This document shows positions 49,244-58,249 of a stretch of 64,000 bases of DNA, one piece after another (position 1 is the stretch's first letter; each line of letters begins with the position of its first letter). A program made the position numbers and the translations under genes. The notes beneath the pieces are model-generated. The model ran no database searches, was not told where the DNA came from, and saw only the letters and a program-made list of their open reading frames with translations. The stretch covers positions 124,001 to 188,000 of the forward strand of contig LLCB01000069.1 of NCBI GenBank assembly GCA_001414345.1. The letters are read 5' to 3'. Origin of the DNA: Hymenoscyphus infarciens. Lineage: Eukaryota; Ascomycota; Leotiomycetes; Helotiales; Helotiaceae.

Positions 49244-50980
49244 AAGGCTACTTAGGTTAGTTAATAGTTTAGACCTAGGCAGACTATTAACCACCTATTC
49301 TAGGAGCGCTTCGTATACGCTATATAGTAAAAATACTATAGAAGCCTATACTAATAGGAAGAGAGCTTCTGACCTGCTAGTTAATAGTTTAGAAGGCAGG
49401 GTTTTAATAGAATAGATATTTTAAACATATATAAGACGTAGTAGGTTTAGTAAGACTCTCTTAAACTAAGAGGTATTAACACTTAAAAGTTAAGTATAAC
49501 GTAGAAGGCTCTTTTACTTTATACTTAGTAGATAAATTAATTAGTATCTAATTAATCTATCTAATCAATTATAGCTCTTTTAATTCACTTTTACGTATAT
49601 AACTTAAGTGTTTTTAGTATTCTTAGTTTTAGTAATAGCCTACTAAAAGTCTACTAAAGTCGTAATTTTTAATAATTTATTACTTAACTCTACCACGTCT
49701 ATTTACTATACTTTCTTTATTAAAATACTCTATAAAGCTTAAAGAATAAATATATCTATTTATCTTTTAATTTAAAGCTCTTTTAGAGGAGTAGTATTAA
49801 TAGAGAGCTATCGCTAGCTCTAAGATATTAGTAGTTAGAGCATATAAGTAGCTTCCTATAGATTATATTTACACGTATTACTTTAGATTACGACAGCGCT
49901 ACTAAAAAGAACCTAATTTAGATGATTTTAAGTATATTAGATACCTAATTACTCGCTCTTTAGATATATATAGATTAGTATATAATAGAGTAGTGTTATT
50001 TTAATAGATTATATATAAAAGAGAGTATATATAAATAGGTGAATTTAGAGTAGAGTTAGAGCTAAGACTTAGCGCTCTTAGTATAGGACTAGGGCTAAAT
50101 CGAGGCTAGCGCCAGAGACTTAAACTATTAACCGCGCCGTCTTATATTCTAATTCTAATAAGTCTAAAGTCTCTTTTAAAGTTATTATATTAGCTAGTAT
50201 TAATAGTAATAAAAATACTATAACTAGTTATACTAGTAATAAAAGAAAACTAGTATTAGACTCTAGAGTATCTAATTACTTTATATCTAATAAGAGCTAG
50301 CTTCTTAATTTTAAAGACCTTAATAGCTCTATTATAGTAGCTATTAATACTAAAGTACCTTTATTAAGAAAAGGTACTATACCTATTACTTATAAAGATA
50401 AAGAGCTACTTATTAAAGACATATATTACGTTCTTAGTCTTAAGAATACTCTTATTTTAGCTTACTCTTTAGCTAATAAAGGTTAGGATATTAAGCTTAA
50501 TAAAGACTATATTTATATTAGTAATAATAAAGCTAATATTAAGATTAAAGCTCTTTAGTTAAATAATATCTACTATCTATCTAACCTTATTATAGACTAT
50601 AATAAGCTTAAAAAGGTAGTTTATAAAGGTAATAGCTCTAACTACTCTAAGACTAGAAGTAAGAAACTAGACTCTAATAAAGAGTTTAAAAATAAACTAA
50701 ATTATAAAGAAGATTATAAGTCTACTCTCTTAAAGACTACTAATAAAGAGCTTTCTAAAAAGCCTTTAAAATCTAAAACTTCTATTATTTTAGTCTCTAA
50801 AATAGAGAGTAAAAATCTTATAAAAGAAGATAATAAGGCTACTATTATTAAGAAGCCTTTTATAAGTTTTATTTTAGAACCTTAATCTTATAAAGAAGTT
50901 ATTAGTTCTAATAATCCTTATAAGAACTATATAATTAAGTCTATAAAAGAAGAGATAAATAACTCTTTTATTACTAAAGA

Positions 50981-51006
50981 CTCTTCTTCTTCTTCTTCTT
51001 CTTCTA
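50981..51006. repeat. CTT microsatellite
   Basis: About eight TCT/CTT triplets within the low-complexity 3' part of the Copia derivative. They encode a Ser run in the element's frame. Confidence 0.9.
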
Positions 51007-51534
51007 CTATACCTACTAGAACTAGGTTAGTTTATAAGAATAAAGACTTTAAAAAAGATAATATAAAGCTTAAAAGTTAGTCTATAGTTAAAAACTTTAA
51101 ATAAGTTCTTTAAAAGAACTTAGCTTTATATAAAAGACTTTTAGAATTCTTAATTAAAGAGATACTTTTTATTTTTTAGTTTATTAGTCTCTCTTTAACT
51201 TTTAGCTTCTATTTAAGTCTCTACTAAAGAGTAAAATATACTTTACTAAAGCTATTAAGTATAATAAGAGCTTTTTTAAAGAACTTAGCTTTATATAAGC
51301 TATATATCTAGTATTCTCTATTAAAGAGATACTTTTATTTATTTTACTCTTTTTAAAAAGGCATTCGTTTTTTAAGATTAGATTAGTTATTAGTCTACTT
51401 TTAGCTCTTACTTAGTCTACTAACTTATACTTTAAAGTTTAATTAATATTTACTTCTATTTTATTTACTTACGCTACTTTAAAGTTAAATAAGTATTTCC
51501 TTTATTATTAAGTAAAATACTTATTAAGAGAGTA

Positions 51535-51936
51535 TATTAGTATTAGGTAATAATTACCTTACTTACTAATAGGCTTTAGATTTAAACCTTAGTTTATACT
51601 AAATCTTTCTAGTATTATCTAGAAAGTTTAGTTACGTTCTTAGTTATAGTTAAGTAAAAATATAAGCCTTAGAACTTTCTAATAACTCCTTGAATTTATA
51701 AGCTATAAAAGCTTCTAGTATTTACTCTAGAAGTATATATAGATCTCTACTATCTTTTAATTAGAAATTAAGTTAAAAAGTTAAAATTTACTAAAGCTTT
51801 TATACTTATACTTTAACTTCTTAGAAACGTGGTTTAGTAATCACCTAATCTACTCTATACTAATTTAACTTATATACTCTTAGTCTATTCTATAGCTTAC
51901 TCTATAGTCTACTCTATATATATATAACCTCTTATA
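51535..51936 (+). repeat. 3' LTR of the gag-protease Copia derivative
   Basis: 402 bp, a match to the LTR at 45181, ending CTTATA directly against a satellite monomer. Confidence 0.85.
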
Positions 51937-52798
51937 AATAGCTTAGTTTAATTAAGCTTTAATATAATTATTTTATTATTTTTAATATAAAATTTAAAAT
52001 TCTTAAATTATACTTATATATATTATAGTTTTAAAAGATTTTAAGTTTAAAATCTATTTATTTAGTACTTAGAAGACTAATTTTAATATAATATAAGCTA
52101 GAACTTAATAATAGCTTAGTTTAATTAAGCTTTAATATAATTATTCTATTTTTTTAATATAAAATTCTAAATTCTTAAATTATACTTATATATATTATAG
52201 TTTTAAAAGATTTTAAGTTTAAAATCTTTTTGTTTAGTACTTAGAATACTTATTTTCTAATAATATAAGCTAGAACTTAATAATAGCTTAGTTTAATTAA
52301 GTTTTATAATATTTATTTTATTTTTTTAATTTAAAATCTTAAGTTCTTAAATTATACTTATAAATATATTAGTTTTAAAAGCTTTTAAGCTTAAAATATA
52401 CTTATTTAATTATAACTATACTAACTTTAATATATTATAAGCTAGAACCTAATAGTAGCTTAGTTTTATTTAAGTTTAATATAATTATTCTATTCTTTCT
52501 AATATAAAATTCTAAATTCTTAAATTATACTTATATATATATATCTCAGTTTTAAAAGCTTTTAAGCTTAAAATATACTTATTTAGTTATAATAATACTA
52601 AGTTTATAATAATATAAGCTAGAACTTAATAATAGCTTAGTTTAACTAACCTTTATTATAATTATTTTATTTTCTTTAATATAAAATTCAAAATTCTTTA
52701 ATTATACTTATATATATTATACTTTTAGAAGATAATAAGTTTAAAATATAATTATTTAGTATTAATAATACTAACTTTAATATAAGATAAGCTAGAAC
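51937..52798 (+). repeat. Satellite array, about 5 monomers
   Basis: Continuation of the 173-bp array in the same orientation between the Copia derivative and a truncated LTR. Landmark AGCTAGAAC recurs near 52097, 52268, 52440, 52618 and 52791. Confidence 0.9.
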
Positions 52799-53157
52799 TA
52801 TTAGTATTAGATAATAATTACCTTACTTACTAATAAGCGTTAGATTTAAACCTTAGTCTATACTAGTTCTTTCTAGTATTATTTAGAAGATTCGATTACG
52901 TTCTCGGTTATAGTTAAGTAAATATATAATCCTTAGAACCTTCTAATAACTTCTTTAATTTATAAGCTAGAAAAGCTTTTAGTATTTACTTAAGAAGTAT
53001 ATATAGCCTTCTTTTATCTTTTAGTTAAAAATTAAGTTAAAAGTTAAAATTTACTAAGTCTTTTATACTTATACTTTAACTTCTTAGAAATATAGTTTAG
53101 TAATTATCTAATCTACTCTATACTAATTTAACTTATATATTTCTAGTCTATCTTATA
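52799..53157 (+). mobile_element. Truncated solo LTR of the 45181 family
   Basis: It starts TATTAGTATTAGATAATAA directly after AGAAC and follows the LTR at 51535 to near its end. The last ~35 bp before the terminal CTTATA are missing. The right flank (GCTTAGTT) is satellite, without a matching duplication, so a small deletion probably removed the junction. Confidence 0.78.
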
Positions 53158-53752
53158 GCTTAGTTAAATTAAGTTTTATTATAATTATTTCTTTTTTTCT
53201 AATATAAAATTCTAAATTCTTAAATTATACTTATATATATATTAGTTTTAAATGATTTTAAGCTTAAAATATATATATTTAGTTATAATAATACTAATTC
53301 TATAATAATATAAGTTAGAACTTAATAATAGCTTAGTTTAATTAAGCTTTATTATAAGTATTCTATTTTCTTTTAATATAAAATTTAAAATTCTTTAATT
53401 ATACTTAGATAAATATTTGTTTTAAAAGATTTTAAACTTAAAATATACTTCTTTAGTTATAATAATACTAAGTTTAATATAATATAAACTATAACTTAAT
53501 AATAGCTTAGTTTAATTAAGTTTTATAATATTTTTTTTTTTTTTTAATTTAAAATCTTAAATTCTTAACTTATACTTAGCTCTATCCTAGTTTTAAGAGA
53601 TTCTAAGCTTAAAATATACTTCTTTAGTTATAATAATACTAATTCTAATATAATAAAAGCTAGAACCTAATAATAGCTTAGTTTAATTTAGGTTTACTAT
53701 AATTATTCTACTTTTTTTTAATATAAAATTCTAAATACTTAAATTATACTTA
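53158..53752 (+). repeat. Satellite array, about 3.5 monomers
   Basis: Same orientation and landmarks as the main array, for example ATAAGTTAGAAC near 53310 and AAAGCTAGAACC near 53657. Spacing is about 173 bp. Confidence 0.88.
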
Positions 53753-54189
53753 CGAGCCTAGGGGCACGGGTCTATACGTATAGAGCATTTTAGCGATTTT
53801 GACGATTTTGACGAGTTTTACTCTCTCTACTAATAAATATATCTTCTACTATTCCCGACAAAACATAGTATTATCTTAATACCTTATCTCTCTACTTTAC
53901 CTAATATAAATCCTATAGAGAAGTGCTAGCAGTAGATTAAATAACGACTTTATAAAAGATAACACTAATCTACTATAGTAGAGGAAATACGCTAAGCAGT
54001 TATAGAGGAATAGAAGGCTATACTATAAGATTAGATTAATAAGTTAATTTTAAAGCAAGAATATTAGGTTACTATACTTATATAACGCTATAAGTGGTCT
54101 ACTCCTAATTAAATCAAGTTACTATTTAGTAATTTAATAATAAATAGTGAAAATACTCTATATATATAGACCCGTGCCTCTAGGCTCGT
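53753..54189 (+). mobile_element. Deleted Tc1/mariner-like DNA transposon with 40-bp inverted repeats
   Basis: The ends are ACGAGCCTAGGGGCACGGGT at 53753 and, inverted, ACGAGCCTAGAGGCACGGGT at 54189. The arms stay complementary for about 40 bp. The joined flanks restore an intact satellite if TTA is taken as the duplicated target. Inside (about 53890-54090) one frame reads LPNINPIEKC, close to the PDLNPIE block that carries the last catalytic acid of DDE_3 transposases, then STIVEEI and INKLI. Stops TAG/TAA interrupt it. Only the C-terminal third of a transposase remains. Confidence 0.8.
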
Positions 54190-54305
54190 TATATATATAT
54201 TAGTTTCAAAAGATTTTAAGCTTAAAATATACTTATTCAGTTATAATAATACCAACTTTAAGTTAATATAAGCTAGAACCTAATAATAGCTTAGTTTAAT
54301 AAGAA
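54190..54305 (+). repeat. Satellite, last partial monomer and end of the array
   Basis: About 0.7 monomer with AAGCTTAAAATATACTTATT and AAGCTAGAACCTAATAATAG. It stops at about 54300, where normal-composition DNA begins abruptly. Confidence 0.88.
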
Positions 54306-54643
54306 GAGATCTCTTCTAGATGTCTAAGCGTGAGCTAATCTGCAATTACGCCAATTAGGAAATACAATTCATCGTTCCACTGGGGCTATAAATTTCAAAT
54401 TCGACCGCACTAAAGTCCCCTTGAAAAATGATGATAATTTCAGTAAATGCTGCCCATGATGGAAAAATATATATATATAATCTGGTATAAACTTCCAACT
54501 CCCTTTCCCCAACATTACTCCAACCAACCACCCCAACAAACATAAACTCCATCCCATGACCATACACTCCCAAGGCCCAACAAAAGCACCCAAACACCCA
54601 AACACCCATAACCCATCACTAAACCCCCATCACCACCCCTATT
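54306..54643. other. Intergenic, 3' flank of the Hikeshi gene
   Basis: Normal-composition DNA between the satellite and the next gene, with CCAAACACCCAAACACCC-type CA/C-rich runs at 54530-54640. Two overlapping minus-strand frames there lack family features. Confidence 0.45.
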
Positions 54644-55366
54644 CTATTCACCATCCCTCTCCAAAAACCCCGGATCATTCCTAACCCTCCCCTCAAACTT
54701 CCTCCACCACTCCTCAAAAGCCTTCAACGGCACAACCTCAATCCCCCCCTCCAGATTCCCACTAAAGCTCGCCAGAAAATTAAAAGCATTCTTGATGATC
54801 CTTTGTGCCAGTACAAGTGTATCTGGTTTCTTATTCGCAAGCACCAATGCTTGTTCCCCACCCCCTCCCTGTACAACATTCTGATTTTGGCTTTGGAGGG
54901 AGGACATCTGCAATGCTACGGCGGAGGAGGCTTCGATTGATATTCCTATCGTGAGGGATTGCGCGGGAGAATCGGAGTCCATGTCGATTTCGCCCGCATT
55001 GTTCGAGGAAGGGAGGAGGTTTGAAATTTTAAAGATAGCACTTTCTTTTCCTGGCCCGATGCCGCCGAGGAATTTGAAAGCTTGTGCGGGGGAGGCGGGG
55101 GAGGGAAGGGAGATGTATACTGCTGCTGCTGTGTCTGGGGGAAGTTCTATGCCTGTGGAATTGTTAGTCTTTTGTTCGCAAAGAGGGGACTTGAGGAGGG
55201 AATTACCTGGCAGGAGAAACACTACAATATGTGAAAAGGGCCTGGAGGGGTCTAGCGGTATTGTGTAGACTAGTGAAGTTTGTGAGGGAGCACTTGTTGG
55301 TGTGAGGATTGGCGCATGGCCTGTTGGGATGAGGCCAAAGAATTGGGGGATTTGTGAGGGTTCCAT
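54644..55366 (-). CDS. OPI10: Hikeshi / OPI10 family nuclear import carrier
   Basis: Hikeshi carries Hsp70 into the nucleus under heat stress in animals; the yeast homologue Opi10 was found through inositol excretion. The N-terminus MEPSQIPQFFGLIPTGHAPI and the FSHIVVFLLPG block are characteristic. An intron at 55153-55206 joins FLLPG to IELPPDTAAAVYISLP, giving 222 aa. FKFLGGIGPGKESAIFKI, SLTIGISIEASS and the C-terminal QRIIKNAFNFLASF plus VPLKAFEEWWRKFEGRVRND follow. The intron is 54 bp and contains no stop, so retention would add 18 residues in frame. It is divergent from the Nudix gene. Confidence 0.92.
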   Translation of the reverse strand: MEPSQIPQFFGLIPTGHAPILTPTSAPSQTSLVYTIPLDPSRPFSHIVVFLLPGNSLLKSPLCEQKTNNSTGIELPPDTAAAVYISLPSPASPAQAFKFLGGIGPGKESAIFKISNLLPSSNNAGEIDMDSDSPAQSLTIGISIEASSAVALQMSSLQSQNQNVVQGGGGEQALVLANKKPDTLVLAQRIIKNAFNFLASFSGNLEGGIEVVPLKAFEEWWRKFEGRVRNDPGFLERDGE

Positions 55367-55702
55367 TTTTAGCGGATAGGTACAAAAACAAATCGGTTGA
55401 ACAAGGTTAGAACTGCCCAGATCGGTGTAGTATTACTAGGAAGGGAATAGAGAGTAATCCAGAAGTAAATATACAAACAGATTCACAAGCTGGAAGGTTC
55501 GTTTGTAGACTTTTGGGTTCCATGGTGGGGTTTGGCGGGGTTGTTTCCGCTTTGTACGTAGGGTGCCCCGTGGTCATGATTCACTTACTGTACCCCTCCA
55601 TAAACTTCTCAAACTAGAGTATAGAAAGGCAATAAGCTACAAGAGACCAGTTTTTTCTGCTGTGGGAAATTGCTGTACTCTGGGAACTGTCTAAACATCA
55701 AA
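55367..55702. promoter_or_regulatory. Divergent promoter of OPI10 and the Nudix gene
   Basis: 336 bp between two divergent starts. No specific element is claimed. GGGGTTTGGCGGGG near 55527 is the most GC-rich patch. Confidence 0.45.
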
Positions 55703-56913
55703 ATGAAGTCAAATCTAGATCTCATCAAGGAATGCGATTCGTAAGTCCCTATTTTTTCTATTCAGTGTTTCCAACTCACACTCTAGGCAGCTCTTGTACT
55801 TGCTTTATCTCTACCTCGTAAATAGAGAATTACAATAAGACATATAGCCCTGTCCCTGATCCCAAAAGATCTATACTCAATGCTTCCATTCTACTAGCCA
55901 GACTCTCGGAACCTTCTTTCTGCCACAAATATTGATAATTCCATAGCTTTCCCTACCCGGAAACCAAAGAATATACCGACCTCCTCTCAACCTTCTACAC
56001 CCTAACCCACACATCCTCAAAACACCCGGATCCAATCGCCATAGGCTACATCCCCGAATTCGTCTTCAATGAGCTCTCCAAAGTCCGCATCTCTACCAAA
56101 GGCGAAATCGAAGTCCACCGCCCAACCCGCTCCCTCTCCGCCTTCACACAACCCACCGAATCCGAACGTTCAGCAGCAGTAGCCAAAACGTGCCAACACT
56201 GGCGCCAAAACAAAACATTCAAAGTCCTAGACGGCTGGAGGAACGAACTCTACCCCGTCTACGGTCCAGAAAATGAATTGCTGTTTAATGTTGAGAGAAG
56301 CGCGAGTCCGTTGTTTGGAGTTGCGACTTATGGGATACATATGACATGCTACACCTACATGACGCCCCAAGAAAAGGAGGAGAGTGGAAGTAAATTCGAT
56401 TTCAGGCTTTGGGTTCCGAGGAGGAGTAAGCAGAAACAGACGTATGGGGGGATGTTGGATAATACTGTTGCGGGCGGGATTGCGAGCGGAGAAAGTCCTT
56501 TTGAGAGTATGGTGAGGGAGGCGGATGAAGAAGCTTCGTTGCCGGAGGAATTGGTGAGGGAGAAGGTTGAGAGTATAGGTACAGTAACATATATCCATCT
56601 ACGAACTGCAAAGGCAGGAGGGGAGACGGGAACTGTGATGCCGGAAACGCAGTATACTTATGATCTGGAATTACCCGGGGATGTGATACCGAAGATTAAG
56701 GATGGAGAAGTGGAGGAGTTTTATTTGTGGACTGTGGAGGAGACGCAGAAACATCTTGCTCTAGAGGAATTTAAGCCGAATTGTGCTATGGTTGTTATTG
56801 ATTTTTTTCTGAGACGGGGGGTTTTGACCAAGGAGAATGATGTGGATTTTGAGGAGATGGTTAGGAGGTGTCATAGGGAGTTGCCGTTTCCCGGGTGGGA
56901 TGTGAAGAGTTGA
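55703..56913 (+). CDS. DUF4743-Nudix hydrolase (YJR142W-like, thiamin pyrophosphokinase-related)
   Basis: Members of this family are Nudix hydrolases with an N-terminal DUF4743. Some plant and yeast relatives hydrolyse damaged thiamine diphosphates, so that is the likely role. Exon 1 is 55703-55740 and exon 2 55947-56913, giving 334 aa; the 206-bp intron is long for this region. DUF4743 covers about residues 15-150 (IGYIPEFVFNELS, TFKVLDGWRNELYPVYG). The Nudix region has FGVATYGIHMTCY, RLWVPRRSKQKQTYGGMLD and a Nudix box at about 189-211 (GGIASGESPFESMVREADEE). The catalytic READEE is intact, and the usual Gly near the box end is Ser. It is convergent with RPB8. Confidence 0.9.
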
Positions 56914-57401
56914 GAGTGGTGCCACTTGGCGAGGTTTGAGATATATAGAATAAACAAGATAGCGACTGGGTTTTTGTATTGATGGAGCTCTTGTTCCTGC
57001 CAGCATGGCTTGACATATATGTTAATTTAACACTACATACCCAACGAGCTGACGAAGAACTATGAGACTTCTTGAGCATCATTTCCAGATCAGGGGGCCC
57101 GGTCCTAGACTTCATTTATAAAGTAAAAAACAGGGAGATATCGTAGAAAGAGCATGTGAAAAAGCCTGTCGCAAATATCCGACAATTCATTCTCTATCAA
57201 AATAGCCACCACCCAATGTGTTACGCTTTCGTCGACATTTTACGCAGCGTGCCCTGTCTGTCTTGCGCTTTTGGTATCCGTAACGCCTGATCCACCAATA
57301 CACCGGTGATATGCATTGTGTTTTGAGAGGATTCGCACTTTCCTGGCGATCCCCAGTACGCCATTTGTCATTGTTCCATTATTTCTCGAGCTCACTTCCC
57401 T
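56914..57401. other. Intergenic between convergent Nudix gene and RPB8
   Basis: Shared 3' flank of two convergent genes. No gene, RNA or repeat is recognised. Confidence 0.45.
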
Positions 57402-57926
57402 CTACTTCTTGCAGAGAAGATAGACATAGTCGACTCGTAGTGGGGTAAGTTTCTTGTACGGTCCCTCAATCGCCATCAACAACCCCCCAAATGAAATATA
57501 CGCCTTACTATCCCACCAAACTCATTAGCACACTCTCCAAACCCCTTTCTCCCTATCAAAACCAACAAAGAAACAAACTCACATAATATCCCCATCCGCC
57601 GGGCCATCCTCAAATTTATAAATCTTCCCATGACAAACGTAATCAAACATATCCGCCATCGTCGGCTCCGCATCCGAACGAGCAACATCTCTCCATCCTC
57701 TCCCATCATCTTTGCTTCCATCCAGAGATAAACTTGTAGCGAGCACTATGCGGATGTTCTCGCCTTGGGTGCAGGGGTAGAGTTGCATGTTGATGTCTAG
57801 AGTTACGACGGTACTGTTGTCGCCGCTGGTGCAGAAGATTCGACAGACGCGGTCGTATTTGGATTGGTCGATTTTGGTGATGGTGAAGTTCTCGTCGAAG
57901 AGTTGGGTGTCGCCCGAGCTTGCCAT
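57402..57926 (-). CDS. RPB8: RNA polymerases I, II and III common subunit RPABC3
   Basis: Small subunit shared by all three nuclear RNA polymerases. Exon 1 is 57583-57926 and exon 2 57402-57507, with a 75-bp intron that has a GCTAAT branch. The spliced protein is 149 aa, close to the yeast length. Diagnostic sequence: LFDENFTITKIDQSKYDRV near the start, DINMQLYPCTQGENIRIVLA in the middle and the C-terminal FGGLLMAIEGPYKKLTPLRV followed by DYVYLLCK. An in-frame upstream extension to 58127 exists, but family length and alignment favour the ATG at 57926. It is divergent from ELP4. Confidence 0.95.
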
Positions 57927-58249
57927 GGTGGTGGTATTTTGGGGGTGATGCGGGGAGGAGGGTTCGTCCTCGTGAGATGGTGGTTTTAGTTGAATTGGTA
58001 CTGGCAGGTTGGAGAGGATCGAGTATGAGGAGTTTGCGGTATGATTTGGGGTCGAGATGTGGTTTGCGACGAGGTTGACTTGCTTTGTTGATCTGCCAAA
58101 ACTTTGAAGTCGAAAACAGCGACGCAAGGCTGCGAAAAGAGTGGTGAATGATGATTGGTCAAAAGATAAGATCGGTGCGTCAGGCTCTGAAAAAAGTCAA
58201 GACCCAAAAAGCAGAAGCAGATGGGCGCCTCTTACAAATTCCAAACAAA
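57927..58249. promoter_or_regulatory. Divergent promoter of RPB8 and ELP4
   Basis: 323 bp between two divergent housekeeping genes. Open frames run through it from both sides, but neither extension is needed by the families. No defined site is claimed. Confidence 0.5.

Larger units (their letters stand above)
47130..50138. mobile_element. 3-kb insertion with imperfect inverted ends inside the Copia derivative
   Basis: The gag frame breaks at about 47128 and protease-side sequence resumes at about 50140. The ends are imperfect inverted repeats: GGCGGATTAACAGTTTTTAAG at the left, GGCGCGGTTAATAGTTTAAG inverted at the right. A TA pair close to each end could be the target duplication. The first 100 bp are almost unmutated (47138-47225, GC-rich with CACGTG), unlike the surrounding DNA. 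The interior is AT-rich with a tandem repeat at 48480-49160. No transposase could be recognised, so the class is open. Confidence 0.6.
45181..51936 (+). mobile_element. Copia-type retroelement with gag and protease only, carrying a 3-kb insertion
   Basis: LTRs lie at 45181-45573 and 51535-51936 and match the solo LTR at 40981. The flanks are ACTAG and AATAG, a near-identical 5-bp duplication. A gag frame starts with the ATG at 46248 and reads as a Copia gag of the UBN2 type (LEFIISFNNIKRYIN, then FNTFILVTIFNSLPSSFNSF), broken by TAG/TAA stops. A zinc-knuckle relic with Cys changed to Tyr follows near 46940-46990. After the insertion, protease/pre-integrase sequence resumes (LVLDSRVSNYF at about 50250; then IYYVLSLKNTLILAYSLANK). 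From 50600 to the 3' LTR only low-complexity Lys/Ser/Asn sequence is seen. No integrase, RT or RNase H is present, so this looks like an internally deleted derivative. Confidence 0.82.

Noticed and set aside
54355..54609. Two overlapping minus-strand frames rich in Phe, Gly and Trp
   Set aside because: They arise from CA/C-rich antisense sequence and overlap each other; probably chance.
57579..58127. N-terminal extension of RPB8 to 58127
   Set aside because: RPB8 proteins are about 150 aa and begin at the equivalent of the ATG at 57926; the extension lies in the divergent promoter.
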